A stretch of DNA of 64,000 nt from Pedobacter faecalis (GCF_030182585.1 NZ_JARXOW010000001.1:2356001-2420000), one strand, 5' to 3'. Numbered from the stretch's first letter, positions 50,049 to 59,899 are shown. Translations and numbers: made by a program. The notes: generated by a model not told the origin, from the letters alone.

Positions 50049-51275
50049 ATGGCAACAGGATTACGCGAAGGAATGGCCGCTATTGCACAAAAAGGTTTGT
50101 TGCAGCCTAAAGAGGCAATGTCAGAAATAGCTCCGAAAAGTAACAGTCTTTTTATCGGTATCCCTAAGGAGATCTCTTTTCAGGAGAACAGGGTTCCGCT
50201 CACGCCTTTGTCGGTAGCCCTGCTGGTCAACAACGGGCATAAGGTGCTCATTGAGTCGGGTGCGGGACAGGGCGCTAACTTTTCCGACAAGGATTACAGC
50301 GAGCAGGGCGCGCAGATTTCCTTCGATAAGAAGGATGTTTTTGCTGCCGATGTGCTGGTTAAGATCGCTCCGCCGACACTGGAGGAGATTGAACTGATGC
50401 ACAAGGGGCAAACGCTGATCTCTGCCATGCAGATGGGCGGCATCAATGAAAGTTACCTGAAGGCCATGCTGGCTAAGAAGATCAATGCTTTATGCTTTGA
50501 GCATCTGCGCGATGAAGGTAATGTGTTGAGCGTAGTGAGGGCCATGAGCGAAATTGTCGGGGCCACCTCTATCCTGATCGCAGCCGAATACCTGAGTAGC
50601 GTAACCGGCGGCAAGGGTTTGATGCTGGGTGGTTTTACCGGCGTTCCGCCTACGGAAATCGTGATCCTGGGTGCAGGCACGGTAGGCGAATATGCCGCAC
50701 GTACGGCGCTTTCGCTGGGTGCGGAGGTTAAGGTGTTCGACAGCTCCATATACCGGCTCAGAAGGTTGCAGAATAACCTGGGAAGCCGGGTGTTTACTTC
50801 CGTGATGCAGCCGATCGTGCTTGAAAAGGCGATTACGACTTGCGATGTGGTCATCGGCGCGATACGGGCTACCAATGGCCGCAGTCCTTGTATTGTAACG
50901 GAAGAAACCGTGAGCCGCATGAAGCCTAATTCGGTGGTGATCGACGTGAGTATAGACCAGGGCGGTTGTTTCGAGACCTCGGAGGTAACCAACCACAAAG
51001 ATCCGGTGTTCCGGAAATATGATGTGATCCATTACTGCGTGCCGAACATTGCTTCGAGGGTGCCCAGAACTGCTTCTTATGCCTTAACAAACATCTTTAG
51101 CCCTATTTTGGTGGATATTGGTGATATGGGCGGCTTGATGAACGTGGTATGGACCAAGCCGGGCATCAGGGAGGCGCTGTATATTTATCAGGGGCATCTG
51201 ACCAATAAGGATCTGGCAGGCATGTTCAATATTCCGTATAAGGACATTGAACTGCTCGTGGTATCCAATCAATAG
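50049..51275 (+). CDS. ald: Alanine dehydrogenase
   Basis: A 408-residue protein of the alanine dehydrogenase/PNT family: IGIPKEISFQENRVPLTPLS at the start of the catalytic domain (about 36-55), the NAD-binding VILGAGTVGEYAARTALSLG (about 205-224) and VVIDVSIDQGGCFETS. It interconverts alanine and pyruvate plus ammonia with NAD. An N-terminal extension of about 30 residues is usual for the Bacteroidota form. Its TAG abuts the stop codon of the convergent PBP4 gene with no spacer, so termination must occur inside a coding region. Confidence 0.93.
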   Translation: MATGLREGMAAIAQKGLLQPKEAMSEIAPKSNSLFIGIPKEISFQENRVPLTPLSVALLVNNGHKVLIESGAGQGANFSDKDYSEQGAQISFDKKDVFAADVLVKIAPPTLEEIELMHKGQTLISAMQMGGINESYLKAMLAKKINALCFEHLRDEGNVLSVVRAMSEIVGATSILIAAEYLSSVTGGKGLMLGGFTGVPPTEIVILGAGTVGEYAARTALSLGAEVKVFDSSIYRLRRLQNNLGSRVFTSVMQPIVLEKAITTCDVVIGAIRATNGRSPCIVTEETVSRMKPNSVVIDVSIDQGGCFETSEVTNHKDPVFRKYDVIHYCVPNIASRVPRTASYALTNIFSPILVDIGDMGGLMNVVWTKPGIREALYIYQGHLTNKDLAGMFNIPYKDIELLVVSNQ

Positions 51276-52604
51276 TTACATCTTTTCGTATACGTAGGTC
51301 ACGACATCGGCTATAGCGGCCCTGATCTGGGCGGTGGGCTTCACGAAATTGTTGTTCATAAAGGCAAACAGATAGGTGTTGCCTTTTTTTGTGACGATAT
51401 AGCCCGCCTGGTTATAGTTGTTGGAGAAGCTTCCTGTTTTGCCAAATACAAAGGGCTTATCGGTAGCCGGATAGGCCGCTTTCAATGTACCGCGGTTGCC
51501 CCCGGCGGGAAGCAGGTCGTAAAGGGCCTTATCTTCTTTAAATTCCGAACGTATGCGTTTGAGTACCTCGATAAGGGAGCGCGGTGTGATGAGGTTGTAC
51601 CGCGTTAGTCCCGATCCGTCTACCCACACCGGCTTGTCGGGCAAGTCCGACAAATACCTTGAAAGCACGGTTTTGATGGTTTTTTCGCCGGATAAAGTAT
51701 CACCCAATCGATCCGCACACACCAGCAGCAACTGCTCGGCAATGAAGTTGTCGGACGGCAGCATCATTTCCTTAATGGCCAGTTTGGTGGGTGTACTGTA
51801 AAGGGTTTTGGCATCTGCCGGAAGTGTACGGTTCAGGGTCGTTACCCGCTTTTTCAGTGTATCGCTGAGGAGGGCAAGTGTAAGCGTATGACTAAGCTTA
51901 TACGGCAGTTGCTGTGTATAGTTCGGCGGAATGCTGAGGGGCGGGTAAGTAAAGCTGTTCTGTGTAAACGCCCTGGTGATATGGAAGGATGTATCGCGGT
52001 CGGAAGAATCGGCGGCAAGATAGGCCTGGAACAGTCGCGGCAAAGTTTGGAGCTTTCCCTTATGTGCGCTTATGCTCAGCACATTGCCCATCACCGGAAA
52101 TTCATTGATCTCTGCCTGGTAATCGTCATTATAATCGTCCCATTGCCAGCCGCGGCCATAAAAAGCGCCGGTATGCCGGCCTGGGGCAAAGAATAGTTGC
52201 CGGCCACTGTTTACCAGGAAACTGGCAGCCTTAGTGCCCTCCAGCCTGGCATGCAAAAAAGAAGGGTCGCCCGTGCCCCAGAAAACCAGGGAATCGCCGC
52301 GTTCCTGATAGCGGAGTGCCGGCAGGGAATCGGGCAGCAGCTTGAGTGCGGCATACATGGTCAGAAGTTTCATGTTAGAGGCCGGCGTAAAGTATTTATC
52401 AGCCTGATGTGCCGCAACCATCTTCTGCTTACCGCTGTCGTACAGGGCGAAGCCGGCGTGGTGACCGGTAAGTTGTTCAAAGCGCTCGAGTCTGCCGCTT
52501 ATCTCCTTTTGTCCGCGGTACTGCACAGAACAGCCGGGCATCGCCAGTAAGGCGAAGGCTGCTGCGGAAATGCGGTACCGGTACTTTAGCTTAATTTTAA
52601 ACAT
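51276..52604 (-). CDS. dacB: D-alanyl-D-alanine carboxypeptidase/endopeptidase (PBP4, peptidase S13)
   Basis: A 442-residue penicillin-binding protein. The three active-site motifs are SNMK (Ser76 and Lys79, in FTPASNMKLLT), SDN (in MLPSDNFIAEQLL, near 287) and KTG (in VFGKTGSFSNNYN, near 396). It trims or cuts peptidoglycan cross-links in the periplasm. The signal sequence ends in AMPGCSVQ, which could be a lipoprotein cleavage site, so membrane anchoring is possible. It is divergent from the PDZ protease gene with 31 bases between. Confidence 0.93.
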   Translation of the reverse strand: MFKIKLKYRYRISAAAFALLAMPGCSVQYRGQKEISGRLERFEQLTGHHAGFALYDSGKQKMVAAHQADKYFTPASNMKLLTMYAALKLLPDSLPALRYQERGDSLVFWGTGDPSFLHARLEGTKAASFLVNSGRQLFFAPGRHTGAFYGRGWQWDDYNDDYQAEINEFPVMGNVLSISAHKGKLQTLPRLFQAYLAADSSDRDTSFHITRAFTQNSFTYPPLSIPPNYTQQLPYKLSHTLTLALLSDTLKKRVTTLNRTLPADAKTLYSTPTKLAIKEMMLPSDNFIAEQLLLVCADRLGDTLSGEKTIKTVLSRYLSDLPDKPVWVDGSGLTRYNLITPRSLIEVLKRIRSEFKEDKALYDLLPAGGNRGTLKAAYPATDKPFVFGKTGSFSNNYNQAGYIVTKKGNTYLFAFMNNNFVKPTAQIRAAIADVVTYVYEKM

Positions 52605-52635
52605 GCTGTACAGGCTAATTTATTAAATTAGTTTG

Positions 52636-53862
52636 ATGAAACGCTGGTTGACCCCCAAATTGCTGTTGCTGGCCATACTGCTGCTGCAGGCATGGCCTGT
52701 CATATCGCAGACCTTCCGGCTGGAGGGCAAGCGCAAGCAGCAGCGTGTGGCGTTCGACCATGTGCGCAACCTGGTGATCGTGAAGATGTATGTGAACGAC
52801 AAAGGCCCGTATAATTTCATCCTGGACACCGGCGTGGGTCCCATGATCGTTACCGATTCGGCTATAGCGAGTATGGTCGACCAGCATAAACTGCGCCCCA
52901 TTACCATTGCGGGTATGGGCGGAGATGTTGTGCTCAACGCACTGGCCTGCGACCACATGAAGGTCCGGCTAGGCAGGGCTGTGGCCTCCAGCATCCCTGC
53001 AGCAATACTGGAAGATGATGCTTTCGGGCTATCGGCCTACGTAGGCATGAAGATTTCCGGGCTCATGGGGTACGACTTCTTCAGCAGCTTTGTGGTTGAT
53101 GTGAATTATTCTGCGCGTAAACTGCGCTTCGGCTCTGGCAAGGATTCCCCGCAGCGCAGGGGCGAAAAGATTGACATTGAACTGATTGGCAATAAACCGC
53201 ATACTGTGGTTGAACTGATGGTGCCAGGCCGGGGCAAGATCGCCGCCAGGGTTGTGCTCGACAATGGGGCCAGTCACGCGCTATCGCTGGAAAGTCTGGA
53301 CAGCCTGCCCTTCCCTGTACCGGGGCAGTCGATCGCCGCCAATTTGGGTGTGGGTTTGGGCGGACCAATAAGCGGGCGTATCGCGCGGATGCCAGAGATG
53401 AGGATGGGTGGATTTGTGTTTACCGGGGTGCTGACTTCCTTTCCTGAATATGACCGCGGGGCGGGACTTCGCTTCCTGGAAACGCGTCACGGCAACCTGG
53501 GAGCTGATATCCTGAGCAGGTTTAACATGGTGATAGACTATGCCGGCAATGCCATGTATTTACGGCCCAATAGTACCTACCGCAAGGCCTTTGAGCACGA
53601 TATGTCGGGCATGGAACTGTTTGCCGACGCTTCAGGCTCCCGCTTCTTTATCGGCCGCATAGAACCCGGATCGCCTGCAGAGGAGGCAGAACTAAAGCCC
53701 GGCGATGAACTGATTACGGTAAACTTTAACCGCTCAAAAGCCCTGAGCCTGAGTGCGCTCAACATGCTGCTGCGGTCGGGCGACGGTACCATACTCTATT
53801 TTTCTGTAAACCGTGGCGGTGAACTGCTGGTGAAGCGGATAAAGTTGAAGAAAAGAATATAA
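52636..53862 (+). CDS. Exported aspartyl protease-like protein with PDZ domain
   Basis: The ATG at 52636 gives 408 residues with a signal peptide (KLLLLAILLLQAWPVISQ). Two retropepsin-like half domains follow: FILDTGVGPMIV (catalytic DTG) and ARVVLDNGASHALSLE (DNG in place of DTG). A C-terminal PDZ domain (about 320-405) begins RIEPGSPAEEAELKPGDELI. Family members are predicted periplasmic aspartyl proteases; the DNG in the second half may reduce or change activity. It stands alone, with the next gene 51 bases later. Confidence 0.85.
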   Translation: MKRWLTPKLLLLAILLLQAWPVISQTFRLEGKRKQQRVAFDHVRNLVIVKMYVNDKGPYNFILDTGVGPMIVTDSAIASMVDQHKLRPITIAGMGGDVVLNALACDHMKVRLGRAVASSIPAAILEDDAFGLSAYVGMKISGLMGYDFFSSFVVDVNYSARKLRFGSGKDSPQRRGEKIDIELIGNKPHTVVELMVPGRGKIAARVVLDNGASHALSLESLDSLPFPVPGQSIAANLGVGLGGPISGRIARMPEMRMGGFVFTGVLTSFPEYDRGAGLRFLETRHGNLGADILSRFNMVIDYAGNAMYLRPNSTYRKAFEHDMSGMELFADASGSRFFIGRIEPGSPAEEAELKPGDELITVNFNRSKALSLSALNMLLRSGDGTILYFSVNRGGELLVKRIKLKKRI

Positions 53863-53913
53863 ATCTCTAATTTTAGCGTTTTATGTGTACTTACATATTC
53901 TGCGCGACTTAAG

Positions 53914-54864
53914 ATGATTAACAGACTTTTCCTTGCCCTGCTTTCGGGGTCCTTCCTGGTGTTATCAGGATGCGGCAACCGGGAGGGCGATAAAAATGAT
54001 CCCGATACCAAAATGCCCGACGGGCGATACGATTTCAATACGATTAAGGACATTACTTTCTACGAGGCTAAGCGTAAGTTTGCTTCGGGTTTGATATTCA
54101 ACGAGTCAGGCTTTCAGCAGGAACCGTCCTGGGAGATCCGCTTCCGATCCAATGATACCGTGGAAGTGTACAGTCCGGATGAAGACAAGATGTTCCCCTT
54201 TTACATCACCTACGATCACGGACAGGTCTATAATTTTGCGAAAAACTATTTCAGGATCATGCATGTGTCTAAAGACAGCCTGGTGTTTCAGCGCCTTCAC
54301 CTGAAGCGTAAGGAGATCTCCAAGGGCATTGAGTCGGACGTGCACATGACTTTCTATACGGATGCATATATCACCAAGAAGCTGAAGACAACGCTGGAAG
54401 AGCTAAGAAAGCCTCTTCCGAAAGACTCGGCTTATATTCGTGAGCTTACAGCCAAAGCGCAGAGAAATCCAGGCAATGCCGACAGTGCCTTTGCGGCAAG
54501 GAGTCCGGTAGCTTTTACGCCTGTAAGCGATATGATCAAGGTAGAAAAGAAAGACAATACCGATCCGGTGATGGGTTTAACGGCCTACGATTATATGTTT
54601 CCGAGGTACCGGATCGAGATCTCCAAAGCGTACAAAGACTTCGGTTATGAGTTTTCCGTAGTGGTGGATGAGAACGGAAAAATCCACCTCGGGAAAATTG
54701 ACAATGTGATCCCGGAACAGATGGCCAGCAGGCGAAAAACCATACAGGCAATCATCGATGTGTACTTTTATAACCTGCTGAAAATAAGCCCGGGAACTTC
54801 GCTGGGCATCCCTCACCCGAGCGAGGTGAAGATTGTGGCCGTGGGCAAAACCACCAAAAAATGA
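53914..54864 (+). CDS. Lipoprotein of unknown function
   Basis: A 316-residue protein with a clear lipobox (LSGSFLVLSGCGNREGD; Cys about 20). The mature part has an N-terminal beta-rich domain (about 40-130: WEIRFRSNDTVEVYSPDEDK) and a second alpha/beta domain (about 215-316) with the pattern DYMFPRYRIEISKAYKDFGY. I recognise no family. It reads in the same direction as the PDZ protease gene and may share its transcript. The cold-shock gene follows after 61 bases. Confidence 0.75.
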   Translation: MINRLFLALLSGSFLVLSGCGNREGDKNDPDTKMPDGRYDFNTIKDITFYEAKRKFASGLIFNESGFQQEPSWEIRFRSNDTVEVYSPDEDKMFPFYITYDHGQVYNFAKNYFRIMHVSKDSLVFQRLHLKRKEISKGIESDVHMTFYTDAYITKKLKTTLEELRKPLPKDSAYIRELTAKAQRNPGNADSAFAARSPVAFTPVSDMIKVEKKDNTDPVMGLTAYDYMFPRYRIEISKAYKDFGYEFSVVVDENGKIHLGKIDNVIPEQMASRRKTIQAIIDVYFYNLLKISPGTSLGIPHPSEVKIVAVGKTTKK

Positions 54865-54925
54865 GGGGCTTGCATTTTTAAAAAAATATTATGTACATTG
54901 CAGACTTAATTATAAAAACAATACA

Positions 54926-55117
54926 ATGCAAGAAGGAACAGTAAAATTTTTTAATGTAACTAAAGGTTTCGGTTTTATTATCCCATCAAATGGCGATAGC
55001 GATATCTTTGTACATTCAACAGGCCTTATCGACGAAATTCGTGAAAACGACAAAGTTGAATACGAAGTAGAGAGCGGTAAAAAAGGCTTGAACGCGGTTA
55101 ATGTTAAAGTAATCTAG
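54926..55117 (+). CDS. Cold-shock domain protein (Csp)
   Basis: The ATG at 54926 gives 63 residues starting MQEGTVKFFNVTKGFGFI, a minimal cold-shock (OB-fold) protein. RNP1 is KGFGFI and RNP2 is DIFVHSTG. It binds single-stranded RNA or DNA and melts RNA secondary structure. An upstream in-frame extension runs back into the lipoprotein gene and is rejected. A TACATTGC box about 36 bases upstream may be its promoter, and a strong terminator follows, so it is a single-gene unit. Confidence 0.95.
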   Translation: MQEGTVKFFNVTKGFGFIIPSNGDSDIFVHSTGLIDEIRENDKVEYEVESGKKGLNAVNVKVI

Positions 55118-55140
55118 ATTATTCAAGACATAAATTGTAC

Positions 55141-55175
55141 AGCATCGCAGTGTTACTGCGATGCTTTTTTGTTTT
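55141..55175 (+). terminator. Rho-independent terminator of the cold-shock gene
   Basis: AGCATCGCAG and CTGCGATGCT form a 10-bp stem with a 5-base loop, followed by TTTTTTGTTTT. It lies 24 bases after the stop codon. Confidence 0.9.
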
Positions 55176-55185
55176 AGGGGGCGGA

Positions 55186-55995
55186 TTATTTCCTATCTCT
55201 TGACGCAAGAATATTGAGCAAGCGCTCCGGCTGATCGGTAGTGATGAACTCAACCTTATTATCGAGCAGCCAGTTCATGTCGGCCTCTTCGTTAACGGTC
55301 CATGAATTGATGGTTAGCCCCAGTTCTTTGGCTTTGGCAAACCACTCCCCTTTCCTGTACACATTCATGTGGTAATCGGCACCGTAAAAACCATCGGCCT
55401 TGAGCTGCTCCAGGGAAACATCACCTTTCAGGTAAGCTACATTGGCCTTTGGCTGTATCTGGCGAATGTGCTTAAGGATGTCATAACTGAAACTGATATA
55501 GTCGACCCAGGCCGCGGCTTTTAATTTGCCTACCATGGCCACAGCTTTATCCGTCATGCGCAGATCGCGCTCTGTGCTGATATTGGATGGTTTAAGCTCC
55601 AGGATAAGCTTGGTTTTCTTCTGTTTTTTCCCTGCTTTAAGGTACTCTTCCAGCGTGGGGATGTTCTCGCCATTCGGATGCTTTTTGGTAAGCAGGTCTT
55701 TATACGTGGAACGAGGGATGGACAGTCCGTAAAAAACATCATCATGGTTTACCACCAGTACGCTGTCGGACGTCATATGCACATCGAATTCGGCCCCGTG
55801 GCAACCGAGCCTGACGGCTTCCTGCAGGGAGGCGATGGAATTTTGAGGGAGGTTTTTCTGTTTCCAGGCACCGCGATGGGCGATGACGGGGTTCTTATTC
55901 CAGGATCCCTTGCCGGATGACCGGCCTGCTGGCGTACCTGGATTGATCTGCATGCTGAGCGCTGCCAGGGTAACGGCTATAATGGTTGCTTTCAT
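55186..55995 (-). CDS. Exported glycerophosphodiester phosphodiesterase
   Basis: The ATG at 55995 gives 269 residues with a signal peptide (MKATIIAVTLAALSMQ). The GDPD barrel shows VIAHRGAWKQKNLPQNS (catalytic His-Arg pair), GAEFDVHMTSDSVLVVNHD (Glu, Asp and second His), LILELKP and TVNEEADMNWLL. It hydrolyses glycerophosphodiesters to glycerol 3-phosphate and an alcohol, here in the periplasm. Convergent with the cold-shock gene; its upstream region is shared with the divergent DUF4175 gene. Confidence 0.94.
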   Translation of the reverse strand: MKATIIAVTLAALSMQINPGTPAGRSSGKGSWNKNPVIAHRGAWKQKNLPQNSIASLQEAVRLGCHGAEFDVHMTSDSVLVVNHDDVFYGLSIPRSTYKDLLTKKHPNGENIPTLEEYLKAGKKQKKTKLILELKPSNISTERDLRMTDKAVAMVGKLKAAAWVDYISFSYDILKHIRQIQPKANVAYLKGDVSLEQLKADGFYGADYHMNVYRKGEWFAKAKELGLTINSWTVNEEADMNWLLDNKVEFITTDQPERLLNILASRDRK

Positions 55996-56085
55996 ATGTG
56001 ATAATTTAATCAAAATTATCCGTTTATTATTAAGCGAATGTTTTGATCTGTTTATTTTTATCTTTATTTACATTGTGCAAACTTA

Positions 56086-59000
56086 ATGAAGAGCAATTAC
56101 GATCTTCTGGTATCTAAAATCAATGAGTTTATTCAAAAGTTTTACCTGAATAAACTGTTGCGCGGAAGCATTTATACCTCGGCACTCATGCTGAGCGGGT
56201 ATTTATGCCTGTTCCTCTTCATCTATTTTACATATCCGACGGTTCTGGTCAAAACGGTATTGTTCTTTGCCTATCTGGGCGTTTCCCTTACAGCCATCGC
56301 GTTCTGGATCGGCAAACCTGCGCTTCATTATTTCAGGTTGGGCGACAACCTGAGTATGGAGGAAGCCGCCGTGCTTATTGGCGATCATTTCTTTCATGTG
56401 CGGGATAAGTTACTGAATACGCTTCAGTTGAAAGCGCTTGCAGATGCCAATCCGGCACAGAATGCCTTAATTCTGGCGGGTATCGACCAGAAGATCATGG
56501 AACTTCGTCCGGTGCCGTTCTCCAGTGCGATCCGGTTTAAAGACAACAGGAAATATTTGAAATATTGTCTGCTGCCGCTGGCCGTGATTGTACTCATTGG
56601 CGCTGTTTCTCCAGCCATACTGAAAGAGGGTACCTCGGGCTTCATACAGTATAACCGTGAAATCCTGCCTAAAGCCCCGTTTAATTTCGTGGTGATGAAC
56701 AGGTCGCTCCAATACACGCAGGGCGACGATGTGACGATAACGCTAAGGCTGACCGGCGAGACGCTGCCCCAGGATGTGTATATCGTAGATGGCAAAAACA
56801 CGTATAAACTGATAAAGGCGGACAAGACGACTTTTACGCACGTCTTTCCGAACATTCAGCAGAGCAAACAGATTTTCTTTTCGGCAGGCGGTTTTAGTTC
56901 TGCGGGCTACCTGATTGAGGTTAGGCCGCGTGCGGCGCTTACGGGGGTTAGCGCAGCGTTGCATTTCCCGGCCTATCTGAACAGGAAGACGGAAAGGATA
57001 AATAATGCGGGCGACTTGACGGTGCCGGAGGGTACTAAGGTTACGTGGAACATGCAGACCGTGCATGCGGAAGAACTGGAGTTCTCGCTGGGCAATAAGG
57101 TTTATAGCCTGCGTCCGCAGGAAGATGGGTTCAGCTACAGCGCAACGCTGAGTGAGACCACGCGGTACCGGATCTTTCCAAAGAACAGGGCTACTGTTTC
57201 ACGTGATTCGTTGTCGAACCAGATCCTGGTGATGAAAGACCAGTATCCGGCGATCAGCGTGTCAGGCACACTGGATTCGATTACGCAGAAGGCCATGTAC
57301 TTTGTGGGCAGCGTAAGCGACGATTATGGCTTATCGGCTCTTCACTTCAAAGCGGAAATACGGGGCGCTGGTTCCGAAAAGCGGCTGATCAGCAAAAGAC
57401 TGCCTTTGAAGCCGGGGCAGGCGGGACAAAGTTTCACCTGGCTGTGGAACATCAATGATCTGGCGCTGAAGCCCGGGGAACGGGTGTCTTATCTTTTTGA
57501 GGTGACGGATAACGATGGCGTGAACGGCGGAAAGAAATCCCGTACGGATGTACGCACTTTCGAGAACCCTACGGCGGCGGAGGTTTCGGCCCGGATAGAA
57601 GCTGGAAGCTCGGCCTTGAAAGGACAGATGGAACGCGCCATTAAGCTAGCGGGCGAACTTGAAAAGGAAAGCAAGAAGCTTGCGGGCGAGCTCCTGGATA
57701 AGAAGCAGCTGGGTTATGAAGAGCGTAAACAGGTTGAGTCTTTGCTGAACAAGCGGAAGGAACTGGAGCGCAGCATAGAAAAGATGAAGCTTGAGAATGA
57801 GCAAAACACCTTGCAGAAGATAGAAAACCAGGCCCTGAAAGAGGAGATGCTTGAAAAGCAAAAGCAGATCGATGAGCTGTTTAACCAGGTGCTTGATGAT
57901 AAAACGAAATCGCTGCTGCAAAAGTTGCAGGACATGATGGACCAGCGCAGCAAGGATCAAACCCGGCGCGATCTGTCGGACATGCAGATGGACAACAAAG
58001 CACTCCGTAACGAACTCGACCGCATTCTTGAGTTGTATAAACAGCTGGAATTTGAGCAGAAACTGGAAGGGGCAATCGATCAGCTTCGCGAACTGGGCAA
58101 GGAACAGCAGGCTCTTGCTGAAGAGACGCGTAAAAATGCATCTGATCCTGCCGCGTTGAAGAAAAAGCAACAACAGCTTAATGAGGCGGTCGACAAGGTT
58201 AAAAAGGACCTTGCCGAACTGGAAAAAAAGAATGAGATGCTGGAAAGGCCCAATTCTTTTAATGCTCCCGAGGAGAAAATGGAGTCGGTACAGAAAAAGC
58301 AGGAGGAGGCGAATAAACAGCTTGACCGCAAAGCGCGCAGCGAGGCCGCCGAAAATCAGCGCAAAGCGGCCGAAGAGATGAACGAAATGGCGAAGCAGAT
58401 GGAAGAAGAAAAGGCGAAGTCGGAAAAGGAAGCGGAATCCGTGAATGCACGCGACTTGAGGCAGCTTCTGGAAAACCTGCTGAAGACTTCGTTTGAACAG
58501 GAAAAATTGATGCTCGACCTTAAGGAAATGAATGTTTCGGATCCGAGACTGCGTGCCGCGGCGCAAAAGCAACGCGTGCTTAAGGACTATATGAAGACGG
58601 TGGGCGACAGCCTCTTCTCGCTAAGTAAGCGGGTTCCGCAGATTGAACATGCCGTGAATGAGGAGATGCATAAGGTAAATCAGAACGTAGACAAAAGTCT
58701 GGAGTATCTTTCGGACCGTAATCTTTTTAACGCGGGCAGACATCAGCAGCAAGCCATGACGGCGATCAACAACCTAACGCTTATGCTGAACGAGGCCCTG
58801 GAGCAGTTGCAGCAGTCGAAAAGCAACGCTAAAAGCGGTCGCGGCCAGAAAAACAGCATGCAGCAACTCAGACAAATGCAGCAGCAGTTGAACGAGAACA
58901 TGCAAAAGGCCCGGGAACAGTTGCAGAAAGGCGGCGGAAAGGGATCGGTACCTAAGGGACAGATGAGTGAGGAGTTTGGGCGGATGGCACAGCAGCAGCA

Positions 59001-59388
59001 GATGATCAGGGAGGGTTTGCAAAAGCTGAACAACGAGGGCAAGGCCAAAGGCGCCGGCGGCAATATGGACAAGCTGATCGAAGAAATGAAGAAGACGGAA
59101 AGTGATCTGGTGAATAAACGCCTGGAGCTTGAAGCCATGAACAGGCAGCGTGATCTGCTGGTGAAAATGCTGGAGCTGGAGAGGGCGGAAAAGGAACAGG
59201 AAGAGGACAGCAGCAGGCAGAGCAAGGCTGGTAAGGATTTCCCTCCGCACTACCTCCGCACGCTTGAGAAAATGGAACAGGAGCGGCGACCAGGGACGCA
59301 ATGGCTGGATATTATGCCGGCGGAATTGAACCACTACTATAAAAACAGCTTAGCGGAGTATTATAAAATGCTAAATTTGAGGCCTTAA
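56086..59388 (+). CDS. DUF4175-family giant membrane and coiled-coil protein
   Basis: A 1100-residue protein. Two membrane helices near the N-terminus (about 27-46 and 52-74) and a third (about 158-176) are followed by a beta-rich region (about 190-480) and then a very long coiled coil rich in Glu, Lys and Gln (about 500-1000), with Gln-rich patches such as QQLRQMQQQLNENMQKAR. This is the layout of the Bacteroidota family DUF4175, of unknown function. It lies just upstream of ybeY, an arrangement I recall as usual. It contains a degenerate parS-like site at 57195-57210. Confidence 0.85.
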   Translation: MKSNYDLLVSKINEFIQKFYLNKLLRGSIYTSALMLSGYLCLFLFIYFTYPTVLVKTVLFFAYLGVSLTAIAFWIGKPALHYFRLGDNLSMEEAAVLIGDHFFHVRDKLLNTLQLKALADANPAQNALILAGIDQKIMELRPVPFSSAIRFKDNRKYLKYCLLPLAVIVLIGAVSPAILKEGTSGFIQYNREILPKAPFNFVVMNRSLQYTQGDDVTITLRLTGETLPQDVYIVDGKNTYKLIKADKTTFTHVFPNIQQSKQIFFSAGGFSSAGYLIEVRPRAALTGVSAALHFPAYLNRKTERINNAGDLTVPEGTKVTWNMQTVHAEELEFSLGNKVYSLRPQEDGFSYSATLSETTRYRIFPKNRATVSRDSLSNQILVMKDQYPAISVSGTLDSITQKAMYFVGSVSDDYGLSALHFKAEIRGAGSEKRLISKRLPLKPGQAGQSFTWLWNINDLALKPGERVSYLFEVTDNDGVNGGKKSRTDVRTFENPTAAEVSARIEAGSSALKGQMERAIKLAGELEKESKKLAGELLDKKQLGYEERKQVESLLNKRKELERSIEKMKLENEQNTLQKIENQALKEEMLEKQKQIDELFNQVLDDKTKSLLQKLQDMMDQRSKDQTRRDLSDMQMDNKALRNELDRILELYKQLEFEQKLEGAIDQLRELGKEQQALAEETRKNASDPAALKKKQQQLNEAVDKVKKDLAELEKKNEMLERPNSFNAPEEKMESVQKKQEEANKQLDRKARSEAAENQRKAAEEMNEMAKQMEEEKAKSEKEAESVNARDLRQLLENLLKTSFEQEKLMLDLKEMNVSDPRLRAAAQKQRVLKDYMKTVGDSLFSLSKRVPQIEHAVNEEMHKVNQNVDKSLEYLSDRNLFNAGRHQQQAMTAINNLTLMLNEALEQLQQSKSNAKSGRGQKNSMQQLRQMQQQLNENMQKAREQLQKGGGKGSVPKGQMSEEFGRMAQQQQMIREGLQKLNNEGKAKGAGGNMDKLIEEMKKTESDLVNKRLELEAMNRQRDLLVKMLELERAEKEQEEDSSRQSKAGKDFPPHYLRTLEKMEQERRPGTQWLDIMPAELNHYYKNSLAEYYKMLNLRP

Positions 59389-59397
59389 TTGATAAAA

Positions 59398-59835
59398 ATG
59401 CCTAAGCCCGCTATTTTCTTTTTTTCGGAGGACCTGAATTTTACGCTTAAAAATAAGACCGTTATCCGGTCCTGGCTGCTTGATGTGATACAGGCAGAGG
59501 GTTATGTGTTAAGTGAATTGAACGTCATCTTTTGCAGCGACGCATATTTACTCGATATAAACAAGCGTTTTCTTCAGCACGACACGTTTACTGACGTGGT
59601 GACTTTCGATTCGTCTGAGGAGCCGAAAACGATTCAGGGCGACATTTTTATTAGCGTTGACCGGATCAGGGAAAATGCATCGACGTACAAAGAGCCTTTT
59701 TTAAAAGAGCTTTGCCGCGTGATGGTGCATGGCACCTTGCATCTGCTGGACTATAAAGATAAAAGCAAGACGGATAAAGCCAGGATGACTGCGAGAGAGG
59801 ATCATTACCTGGCTATGTTAACCCTCCTGCGTTAA
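59398..59835 (+). CDS. ybeY: YbeY rRNA maturation endonuclease
   Basis: The ATG at 59398 gives 145 residues. YbeY is a metal-dependent endonuclease for 16S rRNA 3'-end maturation and ribosome quality control. The zinc region is VMVHGTLHLLDYKDKSK, with the first two His of the usual H-x3-H-x5-H pattern; the third position is Asp-Lys instead of His, a change I recall in Bacteroidota members. TDVVTFDSSEEPKTIQGDIFIS is the family core. It starts 9 bases after the DUF4175 stop. Confidence 0.92.
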   Translation: MPKPAIFFFSEDLNFTLKNKTVIRSWLLDVIQAEGYVLSELNVIFCSDAYLLDINKRFLQHDTFTDVVTFDSSEEPKTIQGDIFISVDRIRENASTYKEPFLKELCRVMVHGTLHLLDYKDKSKTDKARMTAREDHYLAMLTLLR

Positions 59836-59899
59836 GCGCGATTTATAATCCGTACTTTTGCAGTAATTTTCTGACTATTACATACGTTAATCATACACT

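Noticed and set aside
57646..58572. Long minus-strand open frame of 308 codons, rich in Leu and Phe
   Set aside because: Antisense of the Glu/Lys/Gln-rich coiled coil of the DUF4175 gene; an artefact of its codon use.
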